Below are positions 9,581-21,239 of a stretch of 64,000 nt of DNA, piece by piece. Under the pieces are notes generated by a model. The model worked only from the letters and a program-made list of their open reading frames with translations. It ran no database searches and had not been told where the DNA came from. Numbering within the stretch: the first letter of the stretch is position 1; every line of letters starts with the position of its first letter. The stretch comes from Bemisia tabaci (taxonomy: Eukaryota > Arthropoda > Insecta > Hemiptera > Aleyrodidae). The stretch covers positions 10,230,001 to 10,294,000 of the forward strand of contig NC_092801.1 in assembly GCF_918797505.1 (NCBI RefSeq). Reading direction: 5' to 3'. A program made the translations under genes and the position numbers.

Positions 9581-9856
9581 ATTGGCGGATCAGGCAAATT
9601 GGCAGCATTGTTTTTCTCCATTTGAACTTATGGAAATATATCGATTCTTGGAAGGGCCAGATGCTACGACAAGAATCGATCGTTGAACATAGCTTTATTT
9701 GGGGAAAATCCGGTGTTGCCAAATCGCTGGAACCTTAAAGAGCTCCTTGAGTTAGGAAACCTCATTTTTGATTCTGGGAGGTTTTCCTTCAAAATGGCAC
9801 TATAAAAATAACAATTTTTGTCCAACTAGAGCTCTCAGTATCACGAGTTTTAGATA
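9581..9856. repeat. Family K element plus tail, first unit of a direct duplication
   Basis: AAATTGGCAGCATTG and CGGTGTTGCCAAATCGCTGG are the two arms of family K, with a TCGATTCTTGG...AAGAATCGA core. The following GGAACCTTAAAGAGCTCC...AACAATTTTTGTCCAACTA tail recurs at 10426-10525. Confidence 0.7.
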
Positions 9857-10299
9857 CACTGAAAAAAAAAAAATCTCGGTGTATTTACTAAGAAAAGGGT
9901 AAAATTACCAAGAATTCAGGGTTCTATTTGATCCCAGTTTTTCCTTGGTAAAATTACCATAAATTATGGAATTATGAAATCATTTATGGAATTGGTAATT
10001 TTACCGAGAAATCTCGGTAAAATTATTGAACTTTCTCGGTAATTTTACTGAACCTTGGTAAAAACGCCGATATTTTTTATCGACTATGGTATAATTACCG
10101 AGATAAAATGGCAAAGTTACCGAGAATTGATTACCAATAAGGTGGTATTCTTACCTGAAAAAACCAGTAAAAATACCTGTTTTCATAGGGAAGCTTACCA
10201 GTCTGTCTTGGTAAAATTACCAATAATTGGTAAAAAAAAAATGAGACGGTTAAGGTACCAACGGACCTTGGTACAAACGCCGAGAATTTTTTTTCAGTG
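9857..10299. mobile_element. Family B MITE copy 1
   Basis: 443 bp with ends CACTGAAAAAAA and TTTTTTTTCAGTG. The interior is unusually rich in GGTAATTTTACC / GGTAAAATTACC words, so it folds on itself throughout. It lies between the two duplicated K units. Flanks TA and TG, so the target duplication is imperfect. Inverted in orientation relative to copies 2 and 3. Confidence 0.8.
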
Positions 10300-10560
10300 T
10301 GTTTTTCTCCATTTAAACTTATGGAAATATATCGATTCTTAAAAGCGCGAGATGCTCCGACAAGAATCGATCATTCAACATAGGTTTAAATGGAGAGAAT
10401 CCGGTGTTGCCAAATTGCTGGAACCTTAAACAGCTCCCAGAGTTAGGAAACCTCATTTTCGATTCTGGGAGTTTAAGGAATCCTTCAAAATGGCATTATG
10501 AAAAAAACAATTTTTGTCCAACTAAAGTTCTTAGTATCACGAGCTTTATATATAAGTCTG
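10300..10560. repeat. Second unit of the K duplication
   Basis: TTTTTCTCCATTTAAACTTA, ATATATCGATTCTT and CCGGTGTTGCCAAATTGCTGG repeat the first unit at about 90% similarity, including the GAGTTAGGAAACCTCATTTT tail. Confidence 0.7.
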
Positions 10561-10915
10561 CAAATACACCCTTAAAACGTAATTAGACATCTTATAAACT
10601 GAAAAAAAGAAAGAAAAATCGGAAGTGAACAGAAAAAGGTAGGATGGACTTATCCTTATTTTGTAATGTTTCTCAGGAATTTTAGCGGCTTTTCAATAGC
10701 AGCACAGAGCGAAGTATTGCGAGTTCATGTCTAATGCCATCGCACCTTAAATTTTGCAGTTGCAGCGGCTAGCTGTCATCGATGCGCGATGAGGTGTTCC
10801 TTACGTTTTGAAATTTGAGGAAAGTCAGGGTTAATTTTGCTGAAATTTTGCTATGATGTGTTCCATTGAATAATCATTTTGGAAAATAAGAAACAAAATC
10901 GCTCCTTCAACAAAT
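10561..10915. other. Unique intronic DNA, nothing recognised
   Basis: No repeat family, ORF or RNA gene seen. Confidence 0.5.
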
Positions 10916-11740
10916 TCCGCTCCTTGATGGGCAGGCCCTTTATACTCTATGCTTTGCCGATGACCAGATCGTTGTAGCTCAAGATGAAGAAGATGCAGAT
11001 TACATGACACGGAAGTTGGTCGAAGAATATCGGAAATGGGGCATGGATGTTAGTGTGTCCAAGACAGAGAAGCTGGTCGTGGGAGCAGCGCATCAACGGC
11101 AAAGCATAGAGCTTGAGGATGGACGGCGCATCGAAGAGTGTGACGAGTATAAGTATCTCGGTGTCTGGCTAGATCAGGATGGAAGGATGGATAGAGCAAT
11201 TAAGGACAGGATCATCCAGGGCAGGAGAGCCATCGCGATGCTGAACGGGGTGCTCTGGGATCAGAGCATCTCAAAGGCAAACAAACACCGGATATATGAC
11301 GCCATCGTTAAAAGTATCGTGCTCTATGGTAGTGAAGTGTGGCCTTTGACGAAAAGAATGCAAGAAATGTTGAGGGCAACTGAAATGGATTTTTGGCGGC
11401 GATCTGCCGGCATTTCGAGACGGGACCGTGTCCGTAATGAGAGAATTCGCCAGGTGATGAAGGTTGAGAAAGATATCGTGCACGACGTCATGTCCAGGCA
11501 GTTATGCTGGTATGGACATGTGCAAAGAATGTCGGAGGAGAGGTTGCCCAAACAAGTTTTGGATTGGGTACCACCTGGGAAGAGGCGACGGGGACGTCCC
11601 GTAAAGGGTTGGCGGCAGGGCGTTGACGAAGAGATGTTGCGGTGTCAGTTGCCCGATAACCTCTGGGAAGATAGGCATATGTGGCGTTTGGGTGTCGTAG
11701 AACGCCAGAGTGCGTTATAAAGCGACTTTATATATATATA
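10916..11740 (+). pseudogene. 3' fragment of the same RTE-like retrotransposon
   Basis: The open frame starts in the segment just before FADD (LYTLCFADDQ) and runs to the same C-terminus at 11720, then AAAGCGACTTTATATATATATA. I count roughly 14 differences in about 800 bp against 3275-4064, i.e. about 98% identity, and no stop codons. The 5' truncation removes the fingers and palm motifs A and B, so it cannot encode an active enzyme. Both copies being this similar implies recent activity of the family. Confidence 0.85.
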
Positions 11741-11902
11741 GAAACAAAATAAATGAAGACCTCTCCTTGGCCACCCATTGAAATCCAATTCATCGTTTCC
11801 CTCACCAAAGAGCGTAACTTTATTGCAATGTTGCCAAATCTCTCTTGCAAATTGCAATCTCACCAGAAGAACCTTGGTCAGTTATGACTGAAAATTTCAC
11901 TG

Positions 11903-12106
11903 AATGGAGATGTTGCATGTGTGAGGAATTTGCGATTTGACTACTGTTTTCTATGTAAAAGTTCGCGAGAAACACGATGGTGCCACTGGTTTTCTCTGAA
12001 ATTAACTCTCAAGCTCAAATAAAGCTCTCAAGTTGAGGCCAAAATGGAGAGGACATCCCACGCTATCCTGAGAGTCCACATCTACATCAAGACAAACTCA
12101 TCATAC
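11903..12106. mobile_element. Family G element, single arm
   Basis: ATGGAGATGTTGCATGTGTG through TACATCAAGACAAACTC, equal to the left arm of copies at 19702, 45817 and 56028. The right arm is missing. Confidence 0.75.
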
Positions 12107-12700
12107 ATTTTTGTAAAAAATTGAATCTTTTGAGTCCATTTTGCAACCTTGGAATGAAGTTACGTTCCTCCGTCCGGAAAACGTCGAATTATCGGAAAGA
12201 AAGGCAACGGGCGGAGGCTGATCCGATAATGGCCAGATTTGACTCATCTCGAGAGGTGATGCTGCAGATAAGAAGCATCCCCCCACCCACTCAACCACCA
12301 CCCCCTTCCCCCCGAAATTCGACGGCGGATTGGAATAGGGGGCAGGGGGTGGGGGCTGGATGGAAGATGGATCGTTCTCCTGATCGGCTATGAGAGCGTT
12401 CGAAAGCTCAGTTGCCCCGTTTGGCGTCTAAAAGCTCCCACGTTCCAGAGAAGACCGGCCGGTAGAAAACAAAACTTTAGAGACTCATTCAAGCTATCTT
12501 TTCATTTCGAGCCGAGATCGAAATCGCTAAGATTTAAGGGAGGACGAAAATTAGAGGGATAATGGTCGTGGCTTCTTCATGCCTCTGACCTCGTATCGTA
12601 AGTTTCCCTCACGAAAGAACGGAACTATATCGTCACTCCACGCAACTCCAGTCCAAATTTGCAAAATTGACTCAAACAATCCATTCGGTTTTTCAAGAAT
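12107..12700. other. Intronic DNA, low-complexity tracts only
   Basis: CCCCCACCCACTCAACCACC and GGGGGCAGGGGGTGGGGGC tracts at 12280-12360. The ORFs over them show no domain. Confidence 0.5.
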
Positions 12701-12709
12701 GTAAATTTG

Positions 12710-12819
12710 CAATTTTTATCTGTTTTATTTCTTCAAATGTAAATTCAGCATTTGAAACTTGTTGGACATGTTTCTAACAATAAAAATGCTAAATCAGCAT
12801 TTAATTGTTTTCCGTGTAC
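12710..12819. mobile_element. Family E fragment (copy 3)
   Basis: AAATTCAGCATTTGAAAC and AAATGCTAAATCAGCATTTAA followed by TTGTTTTCCGTGTAC, the right end of family E. Confidence 0.5.
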
Positions 12820-13472
12820 ATGACATTATTCTATGCTGTTTTAATTTTCGACCAAAGTTAGGGCCAAAATACCCTCCTTAATGGGACACATCCTTTACAC
12901 AATTATTTTTCTTTAAAATTAACAACTTTTTGGTGGAAAGAAAAAACTATGAATATTATGAAGAATCAACATTTTTACAACACTGTAATCAAGCTGGTTC
13001 CTTTTTACTAAACGCAATCCAAACATAACCTCAGAATTATCCGCCCCCTTTTCGTCAAATCAAAACTCATCCTTGCAACCTGGCAACAATGCGAGGCCTC
13101 TCACCTATACTTCAGCGCCCCCTCTCTCCCCGCCACCGTCTAGATATCGGTGGCTCAGGAGCACTCGTTTTTCAAAATATTGAATTTCATAAACGCATTT
13201 AAAGGCCCTCGAGGTGCCTCGATCGCAGTTCGATGTATCGCGTCCCGCTCGATTCGATTGTTAACACAGCGTCTCGCGCGATGTCGAGAATGCGATAGAT
13301 CGCCGATCGTTCGGGGACTCGGAACTTTCCAACTTCAAATCGGGGCCATTATCGTCTCAAGTATCCTTTTCCTTTATTCAGACCTCCCACCCCCCTCCCT
13401 CGCTGCATCGACTCCGTACGTCTTCGTTTGTGCTCGGCAACGTTGTCAAACGTCTCCAGAATCGTTATTTTT
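12820..13472. other. Intronic DNA with a family R arm
   Basis: 12965-13025 carries ACAACACTGTAATCAAGCTG and the CTGGTTCCTTTTTACT arm of family R. The rest (13030-13472) is moderately GC-rich. A 127-codon plus-strand ORF ends inside a family C element and is not a credible gene. Confidence 0.5.
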
Positions 13473-13725
13473 CTGCCGTGTTGAGGAAGAACGCCGTATG
13501 AACATCCGAGAGTTGCCAAATTTCCTCGAGTAAAACATGTGTTTTTGTGGAAAGTCATTCATATTTTCCTTCGAAATTTACGGATGTTTGAGATGGACTT
13601 GCGAACAAAATCGTTGAACAAGTTTAGAGAAAATTGTTCAAAATTTTCCTAGTAAAGTCGGTTTTTAGTGGAAGAGATCTGGCAACGTCTAAAGGCTCTA
13701 ACGGCGTTTTTCCTCAGCACGGCAG
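13473..13725. mobile_element. MITE family C copy 4
   Basis: 253 bp, ends CTGCCGTGTTGAGGAAGAAC and TTCCTCAGCACGGCAG. Flanks TTTT / TTTG give a near-match 4-bp duplication. Confidence 0.85.
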
Positions 13726-13939
13726 TTTGGTCCGATGTAAGATTGTGTACATTTTTTCCTCCTTAAGTTTGGCGGATGAGGACAACTTAGGGAGTGGGAT
13801 AAAAATCCGACCTGGTTTATTTGATTGGCGAGATGGCGTAAAGCTGATTTGAGGAGGTTGAGAAAGTGCTTGAGCTGTGGAAAAAATCTTATTAAGTTAA
13901 GAATAATACCAACGAGTCTGTTGACAACAGAGGACTACG

Positions 13940-14075
13940 TTTAAGAATAAGGAGCCACGATTTCTGCAATGGCAGAAACAATGTGCGTTTCATTAGTTTC
14001 CCCATGCAGATAGGTGCTTTTATACATGAGCCAGAAGCAGTGGTTCCATTTTGCAAAATGAAGTCTAACTAGGGT
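13940..14075. mobile_element. MITE family BB fragment
   Basis: AGTTTCCCCATGCAGATAGG, GCTTTTATACATGAGCC and TTCCATTTTGCAAAATG correspond to the complement of family BB copy 1. Confidence 0.55.
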
Positions 14076-14117
14076 ATAGTATGATTTCATAATCCGAGTA
14101 TCGATGCGCAATATTCT

Positions 14118-14364
14118 CCCATGCCGAGGAATAACGCAGTATGTGCCTTCAGGCGTTACCAAATGTCTCTTGATAAAACACGAATTTAATGTTAAAATTC
14201 TTAATATATTTCTTAAAATTTTTCAGACCATCGTTTGCAATTCCTTCCAAAATATCTGAAAAATTCAGGAGAATATATGCATAGCTTTCCTCAAAATTAA
14301 AAAAATTTTCGGACGAAATTTGGAACATATGAATGCTCATACTGCGTTCTCTCTTACCACGGCA
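14118..14364. mobile_element. MITE family C copy 5 (diverged)
   Basis: About 247 bp with degenerate ends CCCATGCCGAGGAATAACG and TCTCTTACCACGGCA. Confidence 0.7.
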
Positions 14365-14373
14365 TTATTCAAC

Positions 14374-14470
14374 GGCATGCCGTACTTCGATATGTATCGA
14401 TATTTCCCCATTTGAAGCTATGGTAAAGAATCGATTATTAAGGTGTTCGTTGCGAACATCCTGATTTTTG
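14374..14470. mobile_element. hAT-like MITE J, partial copy
   Basis: AAAGAATCGATTATTAAGG and GTGTTCGTTGCGAACATC match the J core; the right end is absent. Confidence 0.55.
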
Positions 14471-14599
14471 TGTGTTGTATTTTCATCTTTTGTTTGTTAT
14501 GTTAGCATCATGTAGTTGAAGACACTTAAATATTTGGCTTTTAGCTCGACTTTTATCATTCACTAAGTTTTTGATAGCTTAGCCAGTCAAATTTGGCTT

Positions 14600-14689
14600 T
14601 AACATGTATTTTCCAGAAAATTACTGTTTTATGAGAAGAAATTTGGCAACGCCCGATTGTCCATGCGGCGTTCTTCCTCAGCACAGCAG
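14600..14689. mobile_element. MITE family C right-end fragment
   Basis: GAAATTTGGCAACGCCC... then GCGGCGTTCTTCCTCAGC to CAGCAG. Left end missing. Confidence 0.65.
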
Positions 14690-15224
14690 TAAGCTTACTT
14701 CGTCGACGCAGTGCGAGCAAGTAGAAATACATAGTCTGGCTGGTGGTTTTCGGGGCGAGGGGAGGGAGGGGTGTACATGCAGGAAAGCTCAGACATGCTA
14801 ATTCTCGTCTGGCTCTGAAATAAGTCCAACCGCTCCGCAATTCAAAAGCCTCTTTGTTCCTGTTTTGCGGCGAAATCACAGCGCGGCTCGTATTAGCTTA
14901 CTTGCCGACATGCGGAGCTTGCGAGGGATTCCTGGAGTCGTCGTTTTGCGCGCGGACCGATTCTTGAAAAACTTCCGCGCTCGCGGAGAAAACTTCCGAG
15001 AGAAGTTCGGTCCCGAGAATTCCTCTCAGAGACTATTATATAGCGGGTTTTTGCAGCAGCTTTTTTTTTTTGAAAAGTTTTGATACGGGTAAGGAGAATA
15101 GAAATAAACGTACACTAAGCGGATGCTGCTTTCGTAAGATTCTACCCGAAGAGACGAAATAGGAATGTGAGGGTGGTAGAGCGGAAACAACCATATGTTG
15201 CAGACTTAAAGTGTTGATTTCCCT
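14690..15224. other. Unique intronic DNA, nothing recognised
   Basis: Moderately GC-rich, one T-run at 15061-15071. No repeat family or domain seen. Confidence 0.5.
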
Positions 15225-15450
15225 CACTGGAAAAAAAACACATTGAATCTAGAGTCCAGACTCTTAAAAACATTGACAAGAAAAAATACCCTTGATTCAA
15301 TCGGATGTTTGTTTAGATCAAGAACCAAGCCTCTTAATTTGAGCGGATTTCCTTTTGATTTAAGCTAAAATCTGATTGAATCAAGAGTATTTTTTCTTGT
15401 CAATGTTTTCAAGAGTCTGGACTCTAGATCCAATGTGTTTTTTTCCAGTG
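15225..15450. mobile_element. Family A hairpin MITE copy 2
   Basis: 226 bp, CACTGGAAAAAA...TTTTTTCCAGTG, flanked by a CT/CT 2-bp target duplication. In this copy both arms carry the AATAC variant of the AAGAAAAAxxACTC segment. Confidence 0.9.
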
Positions 15451-15477
15451 CTTCATTTTAATGGGGTGGGCGAAAAT

Positions 15478-15780
15478 GTACCGAAAAAAAAAAAGTTCAG
15501 TCGTATGTACCAAAGTTCGATATTCCACATCATCTCAACCAATTGTTTGACGAATCAACAATTTTCGGTTTGTCAAACTGAATTTTCGGTTTTTCAAAGC
15601 AAACTTTCGGTTCGCGTAACCGAACTTGTGCGGTAGAGTAAACTGACGAACTAAGTTTGTTCATATATGCCGAACGGTCGGTTACACGAGCCAAAAGTTC
15701 ACATTGGCAAACCGAATATTTGGGCGGGATGATATGGAACACGAAACATTCGGTTCACATGACCAATTTTTTTTTTTCAG
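15478..15780. mobile_element. Family U element copy 1
   Basis: A-run followed by AAGTTCAGTCG at the left and GACCAATTTTTTTTTTTCAG at the right, with repeated TTTTCGGTTTGTCAAACTGA and CCGAACTTG words. Copies at 24580 and 51676. Confidence 0.65.
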
Positions 15781-16328
15781 TATGGATACTGAGTGACCAC
15801 TTTTAGCCTTCAATTTAAGGTGGCCCTCGACTTCTAGTTTTAAACCAAGATGAACAAACAAAATGACGACGACATTCTAGACATGATACATTTTTACCAT
15901 CCAACTTCCGCCATAAGTTCTGATCAAACTTCCAAAATATTTTTCCTAAAGTAACACTTTTCTTTTGAGTATACCTTTTACTTCACCCTCTATAATATAA
16001 AGGCCTGTTGGTCGGGTTCGTTTCACATGCAAGTTCTCAAGAGCCCTATGAAAAACCTAGAGCTGGTGGACCAATCAGAACGCCGCACAGACCTGGCAAT
16101 ACTCTCCCTATTTGTATACTCCCGGAAAATCCGCGTAAACGCTAACAATGCCACAGCGTCCTCTTGTTCTTCGTTCCACGAGCATGATTTTCAAAAACCT
16201 TGATCAATTATGATAAGTGAACGAAAGGGGGCCCATCTGACAGCCTGTCTTTTCTTTTTTTAAAGTGGAGATGACACTCCCCGGAGTCGCGTTTTCTTCC
16301 CTTTCTCATCATCCCTCCTCTTTGTAAC
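15781..16328. other. Unique intronic DNA, nothing recognised
   Basis: No repeat, ORF or RNA gene could be supported. Confidence 0.5.
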
Positions 16329-16569
16329 GCCGCACAATGGATCGAGTCAATTATAGAGGTCGAACATGAAATTTTTTACCAAAAATAATTATTTCGGTGT
16401 ATATTTCGTCACAATTTCAATTTCAAGGGATACTTCTGAAAGGAAATTTCACGAGGAAACCATTGGAATCACTTTAAGAACATCAAAGTTTTGTCTAAAC
16501 GGAGTTATAAGCTTTTAAAGTTTCCAAATGTTGTCCAACGTCTCCCATCGACTCGATCCACTGTGCGCC
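16329..16569. mobile_element. MITE family H copy 2
   Basis: Ends CGCACAATGGATCGAGTCAA and TCGACTCGATCCACTGTGCG, 240 bp. Interior TTTCACGAGGAAACCATTGG as in the other copies. Confidence 0.85.
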
Positions 16570-16689
16570 GTAAGACGGAGGCTCGTCCTGAACAGTCCGA
16601 AAAGGATTTTAAAAGTCAGGATGCGTCTTGATAGTGAAACGTCATACTACCAAGATCTTCCGTTTTTCGTCAAAAAGCTGCGTTGCTTT

Positions 16690-16895
16690 TTCCCTTCGAT
16701 AAAACGTTTATTTTTTTAGGAAAGCTATGGATATTTTTCCTTGAAATTTTCAGGATCTTTAGGTGAAATTGCGAACAAAATGATCTGGAAAATTGAAAGA
16801 AAAATATTCACAAATTTTCCAGAAAATTCGTGATTTACCAGAGGAAATTTGGCAACGCCTGAAGGTTCATACGGCGTTCTTCCTTAGCACGGCAG
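16690..16895. mobile_element. MITE family C copy 7, left end missing
   Basis: Interior TTCGATAAAACGTTTATTTT through GGAAATTTGGCAACGCCTG to CTTAGCACGGCAG. Confidence 0.75.
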
Positions 16896-17286
16896 AATAG
16901 TGAGAAACCCGGTGCGGGAGACAGCGGAAGCGCATGGAATCACCGCGCGCGATTTCCTTTGGAAATAAGAGGTCGGAGGTTGAAAAGGGACTTATCAAAT
17001 TACGTCGAATTTTCCGGGAGTCAAAGGCGCACAGCACACGGTAACGGGGAGCCAAGGGGGAGGGGGGTCGTAAAAATTGATGGTTTAACGTCGGTCAAAG
17101 CCTCGACGGAGGAGGACCGCAACTGCAGGAACCGCGGGTCGTATAAATCAATCCCGTAATAATTTTCTTGTCAAATCTACCAGCGTCGCTCCGGTTCCAG
17201 GGATGCGTTGCTGCCGGGTCTGTTGTGTCGCTCCTGTGACGCAAAGGCGTACCTCTATTAGAACTATTTTAAGCAGGAAGGAACCA
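16896..17286. other. Unique intronic DNA, nothing recognised
   Basis: G-rich around 17040-17070. Overlapping antisense ORFs of 62 and 66 codons look like chance. Confidence 0.5.
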
Positions 17287-17715
17287 AGGCCTTGTCTCTA
17301 CGGGACATTTTCATGGGATTTATCCCAAGTTCGAATCGCAGGAATGAAACTTCTTGGATTTTTCCCAGTTACCGTCTCCACGGGACGGGGCTCATACAGT
17401 CCTGCGACTAGTTTGCGCGGGAAGATAAATTACTTAAAGTCGAGTATTTAACCGGGATTAAAATACGAATTGCACTCAATTGAAAATCAGACACGTTATT
17501 TTAACTAAACTAACATTAACAATGGAGTAATGAATAAAATATCGCACAATTCGTTTTCCCGTCTTCTTCCTCTCTCAGTGGGTCCTAGGGATAAAACTTA
17601 CAAGGACCATACTTGGTACTGGGAAAAATATTGATTAACTCAATATTTTTCCTAACTTCGTAAGTGAGATTTTTCCCAGGGACAAATCCCGTGAAACATC
17701 CCGTGGAGACAAGGC
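17287..17715. mobile_element. Inverted-repeat element Y
   Basis: Arms AAGGCCTTGTCTCTACGGGA and CCCGTGGAGACAAGGCC, extending about 40 bp through ATGGGATTTATCCC / GGGACAAATCCCG. 429 bp, no coding capacity. It abuts family Q copy 1 at 17716. Confidence 0.7.
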
Positions 17716-17946
17716 CCAAGCCACATCAGATATTGCCTAATTAAACTGGGCAATTTAATTTGTTACATGAAAACGGTTTTGCGGATTTGTGCGCAAATTT
17801 CAGTGGATTTACTGCATAGTACGAAGCAAATACCTTAACATTTTCACACGAAAAATCCGCACAAACGTTCTCTGGTGAAAAATTAAATTACTGGGTTTTT
17901 GGCAATGGCTGTTGTGGCTTGGTTCCTTTCTACCAAACGCAGTCCA
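17716..17946. mobile_element. Family Q element copy 1
   Basis: AAGCCACATCAGATATTGCC to TGTGGCTTGGTTCCTTTC, inverted arms shared with the pair at 40679-41184. The outermost GGACCGCG of the left end is replaced by element Y sequence. Confidence 0.75.
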
Positions 17947-19295
17947 ACTGATGACCAAATATTTGAGCAACTCGTTCGGGTAACCTAGCCAAATTTGCAT
18001 AAACTCCAAGATCAAAGTGCCACAGAGACATTCATCGCCCATTTTCAGGAAAATTGTATCTTTTGATATCATGCACAACAAACTTAGACTGACAATGCGG
18101 GATCTTCTCCTGAGTTTGTGAAATTTTGCAAAATGTGCATTTTTATTTTATTTCCCGGAAAGTTCCCGTCTGCAGACGATTATCAAGAAATCATGCCTCC
18201 GTGCATTAATGGGACGAAATTCTGCAACAAGGGACCATCATTTCAGCAGATGCTCCATTGGTAAATACGTGCGACAGCATTGTGCAGTTGCTGAGAATGA
18301 GGCAAGCCGGCGCGCCTTCAATTTTTTGAGCGCAACACGGACATCCATCGAGCACGAAGAGTCGCATCCTTGCGCCGTGATGGAAGATAGGAGAGCGCAC
18401 TGCATTTACGTAGAAATCAATCGTTCTAAAACAAGTTGCCTTATTTGAGCTCCATGTGAAACTCGTTGAAGACGTAGACAATGTCGAAATTATGAGTTAA
18501 ATGAGGTATTAATGTTGAATTTGTACCTTAAAATCAGCGAATTTGAACGCTAAGTTCGCGAAAATAATACGAAAGTTAATGAGAGTCAATTCAAAAATAA
18601 ACTTATCATTCGGCAAATAGTTATACGAAAATGCCTTCCTTTCTCTGATACGGTTTTTTAAAACATATTTTCATTAATCTCCTTGTTCAGGATTTATAAT
18701 ATTCACAATTATGATACAATTTTAGACTTAAGCCTAAAACTTAAGGCTTAAAGGTTATTAGAATATATCCACTAATTTAAACGTTTAAAGAAGATACAGT
18801 ATACATTGAAATTATGACCGTACCGTAAATCTCACTGAGCTTAATTTAGTACCCACTTCAATTTGCGCTCTCTTTAATTTTTTGGTGAGTGAGGTGTTTG
18901 ATCTTAAGAGCAAGAGAAGTGTCAATTTCTCACTTGCGAGTTAGACTTTTCATCAGAATACAATACAGTGTATTTCATTACAATGTATTTATTATGTAAG
19001 GGTTTAAAATGACATTGTTGACATTGATTGGCAAAGCGATGAAAAAGTAGAAAAAAGGAAATTAGTGATTCCATATTGGTTGATGAGGGTGGCTATTATA
19101 GAGCTGCCAAACTTCATATCCGTACATTAATGTACTTTTAACCACAACATTTTAAATACTCCTCTTAATCTCTATGGAAATCCGCGGAAATCTGCGCATA
19201 TTCGTCTTCCAATTTTTCAGAGAATTTCACTCGCAATTGGATCTAAATTATCTGAAAATTTCTAGAGAAAGTACTCATAACTCTCCGTTAAAATG
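17947..19295. other. Longest unique stretch in the 21.8 kb intron
   Basis: AT-rich, without a recognised family. Overlapping ORFs of 79 and 91 codons on opposite strands at 18206-18481 show no domain. A palindromic word, AAGCCTAAAACTTAAGGCTT, lies at 18733. Confidence 0.45.
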
Positions 19296-19675
19296 GAAGT
19301 AATTCTGCCGAACGAAACTATGCGCATTATGACGTGAGCCCTGGTATGCATGTATTCTTATGGGTCTCAGAAATCATGACTTAATCTGCCGTGCTAAGGA
19401 AGAACGCCGTATGAACATTCGAGGGTTGCCAAATTCCCTTCGATAAAATGTTTATTTTTGCGGAGGGTTATGAATATTTTTCCTTGATATTTTCAGGAAC
19501 TTCGGGTGAAATTGAGAACAAAATCATCTGAAAAATTGGAAGGAAAATATTCATAAGTTTACCAGGAAATTCAAGTTTCATCAAAGGAAATTTGGAAACG
19601 CCTGAAGGTTCATACGGCGTTCTTCCTTAGCACGGCAGTAATGTACGTAGTTTCGTTTGGCAGGAATATACGTCC
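19296..19675. mobile_element. Family W element split by family C copy 8
   Basis: Left segment with CTGCCGAACGAAACTATGCG, right segment TAGTTTCGTTTGGCAGGAAT then ATACGTCC, inverted, as in family W at 27305 and 28710. Confidence 0.55.
19386..19638. mobile_element. MITE family C copy 8, with 4-bp target duplication
   Basis: 253 bp, CTGCCGTGCTAAGGAAG...CTTCCTTAGCACGGCAG, flanked by TAAT on both sides. Confidence 0.92.
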
Positions 19676-19701
19676 AATCAAACAAACATTTCATCAGAGG
19701 A

Positions 19702-20213
19702 ATGGAGATGTTGCATGTGTGAGGAATTTGCGATTTGACTGTTGATTCTTACGTAAAAGTTCGTGAGAAATACGATGGTGCCACTGGTTTTTTTCTGTAA
19801 TCAACTCCCAAGCTCAAAAAAAGCTCTCAAGTTGAGGCCAAAATGGAGGGGATATCCCACGCTACCCTGAGAGTCCACCTCTACATCAAAACAAACTCTC
19901 CATACAAAGATAGGGAGCAAATACATTGGCAGGGCTCCCACTTTATTTGGGGACTCCAAAACTGAAAAAACGGCATATGCTAATGTGTTTGCTCGCTATC
20001 GTCGCATGGAGAGTGTGTCTTGATGTAGAGGTGGACTCTCAGGGTAGGGTGGGATATCCCCTACATTTTGGCCTCAACTTGAAAGCCTTTTTTAAGCTTG
20101 GGAGATGATTCCAGAGAAAAGCAGTGGCACCATCGTGTTCCTCACGAACTTTTACATAATAATCAACAGTCAAATCGCAAATTCCTCACACATGCAACAT
20201 CTCAATTTCAGTA
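19702..20213. mobile_element. Family G element copy 2
   Basis: About 510 bp. Arms of roughly 200 bp: ATGGAGATGTTGCATGTGTG ... and inverted CACACATGCAACATCT. The central loop carries GGGACTCCAAAACTGAAAA. No coding capacity. Confidence 0.85.
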
Positions 20214-20692
20214 CCTCTCGAATGTTAATAAGTCTTTTTACATTAGCACGGGAGAAACAGCCTTAAAGAAAAGGCGACGGGTCGAAAACCATCCGGCAAA
20301 AGCGTGCGACGGAGAGGAGCATCTTAAAAATCCGAAGCGGGAGGAGCGAAGGGAGCCGTAGAAAAGTGGAGACGAGGAATAACACGCAAAGGGACGGATT
20401 GTAGCCAGAGCCCTGGACCCGGGGGAGGAAGGAGGGCACCTTATCGGGTCTTTTCCAAGCAGTGGTTTTAAACGCCCCTAAAGCTCCTCCGCTTCCTCCG
20501 GCGCACTCACACTCTCGCAATCCCACGCACCACCACCGCGACGGGGGCATTGAATTATTTTACTACTCAGTCGTCACCCGTGCAATCGCAATCGGTGATC
20601 TTTGGCTTTATTTTTCTCGCGTTCACCCCGCGCTGCCACGTTGCCCGCTGATGCCGCCCCGGGAAAAATTACAATTTTCTATGCTGCCGTGC
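20214..20692. other. GC-rich intronic stretch
   Basis: A 95-codon minus-strand and a 77-codon plus-strand ORF overlap here; base composition explains them and no domain is visible. A family C left end follows at 20693-20757. Confidence 0.45.
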
Positions 20693-20757
20693 TGAGGAAG
20701 AATGCTGTATGAGCCTTCAGGCGTTGCCAAATTTCCTTCGGTAAATCACCAACTTTC
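20693..20757. mobile_element. Family C left-end fragment
   Basis: CTGCCGTGCTGAGGAAGAAT followed by GCCTTCAGGCGTTGCCAAAT, then cut off. Confidence 0.75.
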
Positions 20758-20837
20758 GGGAAAAGGATGTGTCCCATTAAAGAGGGTATTTTGACCCTAA
20801 CTTTGGTCGAGAATTGATTCAGCTTACAATAATGTCA

Positions 20838-21100
20838 TATATAGACGGTGAAAGTCGGCAATCACATAACTCGTTTGCGGTGTCTGAAAATCTCCGCCTC
20901 TACGTCATTTTTTTAAAGGAGAACAAATTGATATTATTTCTTGAAGTTTTTGCAGAATTTTCTTCGCATTGAGAAGAAAAATCATGACAGTTTTAAAGAA
21001 TTGCCGTTAAGTGGTTTTCCATTTAAAAAATAAAGTATGACAGGAAGTCTGCGACGTCGCAAACCGAATTATGTGATTGCCGACTTTCACCGTCGATATA
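20838..21100. mobile_element. MITE family N copy 2
   Basis: Ends TATATAGACGGTGAAAGTCG and its complement CGACTTTCACCGTCGATATA. The right arm contains GTCTGCGACGTCGCAAACCG. About 263 bp, no ORF. Confidence 0.8.
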
Positions 21101-21239
21101 GACAAATCGACTCTTAATCATCCACCTTGAGAGAAATTGTCTTTATTTGAGGTGTTTTTCAAAGGTTTTTGCCTGATTTACCAGCGCAAAGTAGTCAAGT
21201 TTTGGAGTTTTCTGGAATAATTCTTCATTTTCGGTCCTA

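Noticed and set aside
13150..13533. 127-codon ORF
   Set aside because: Its C-terminus is the family C MITE end, and the rest shows no domain.
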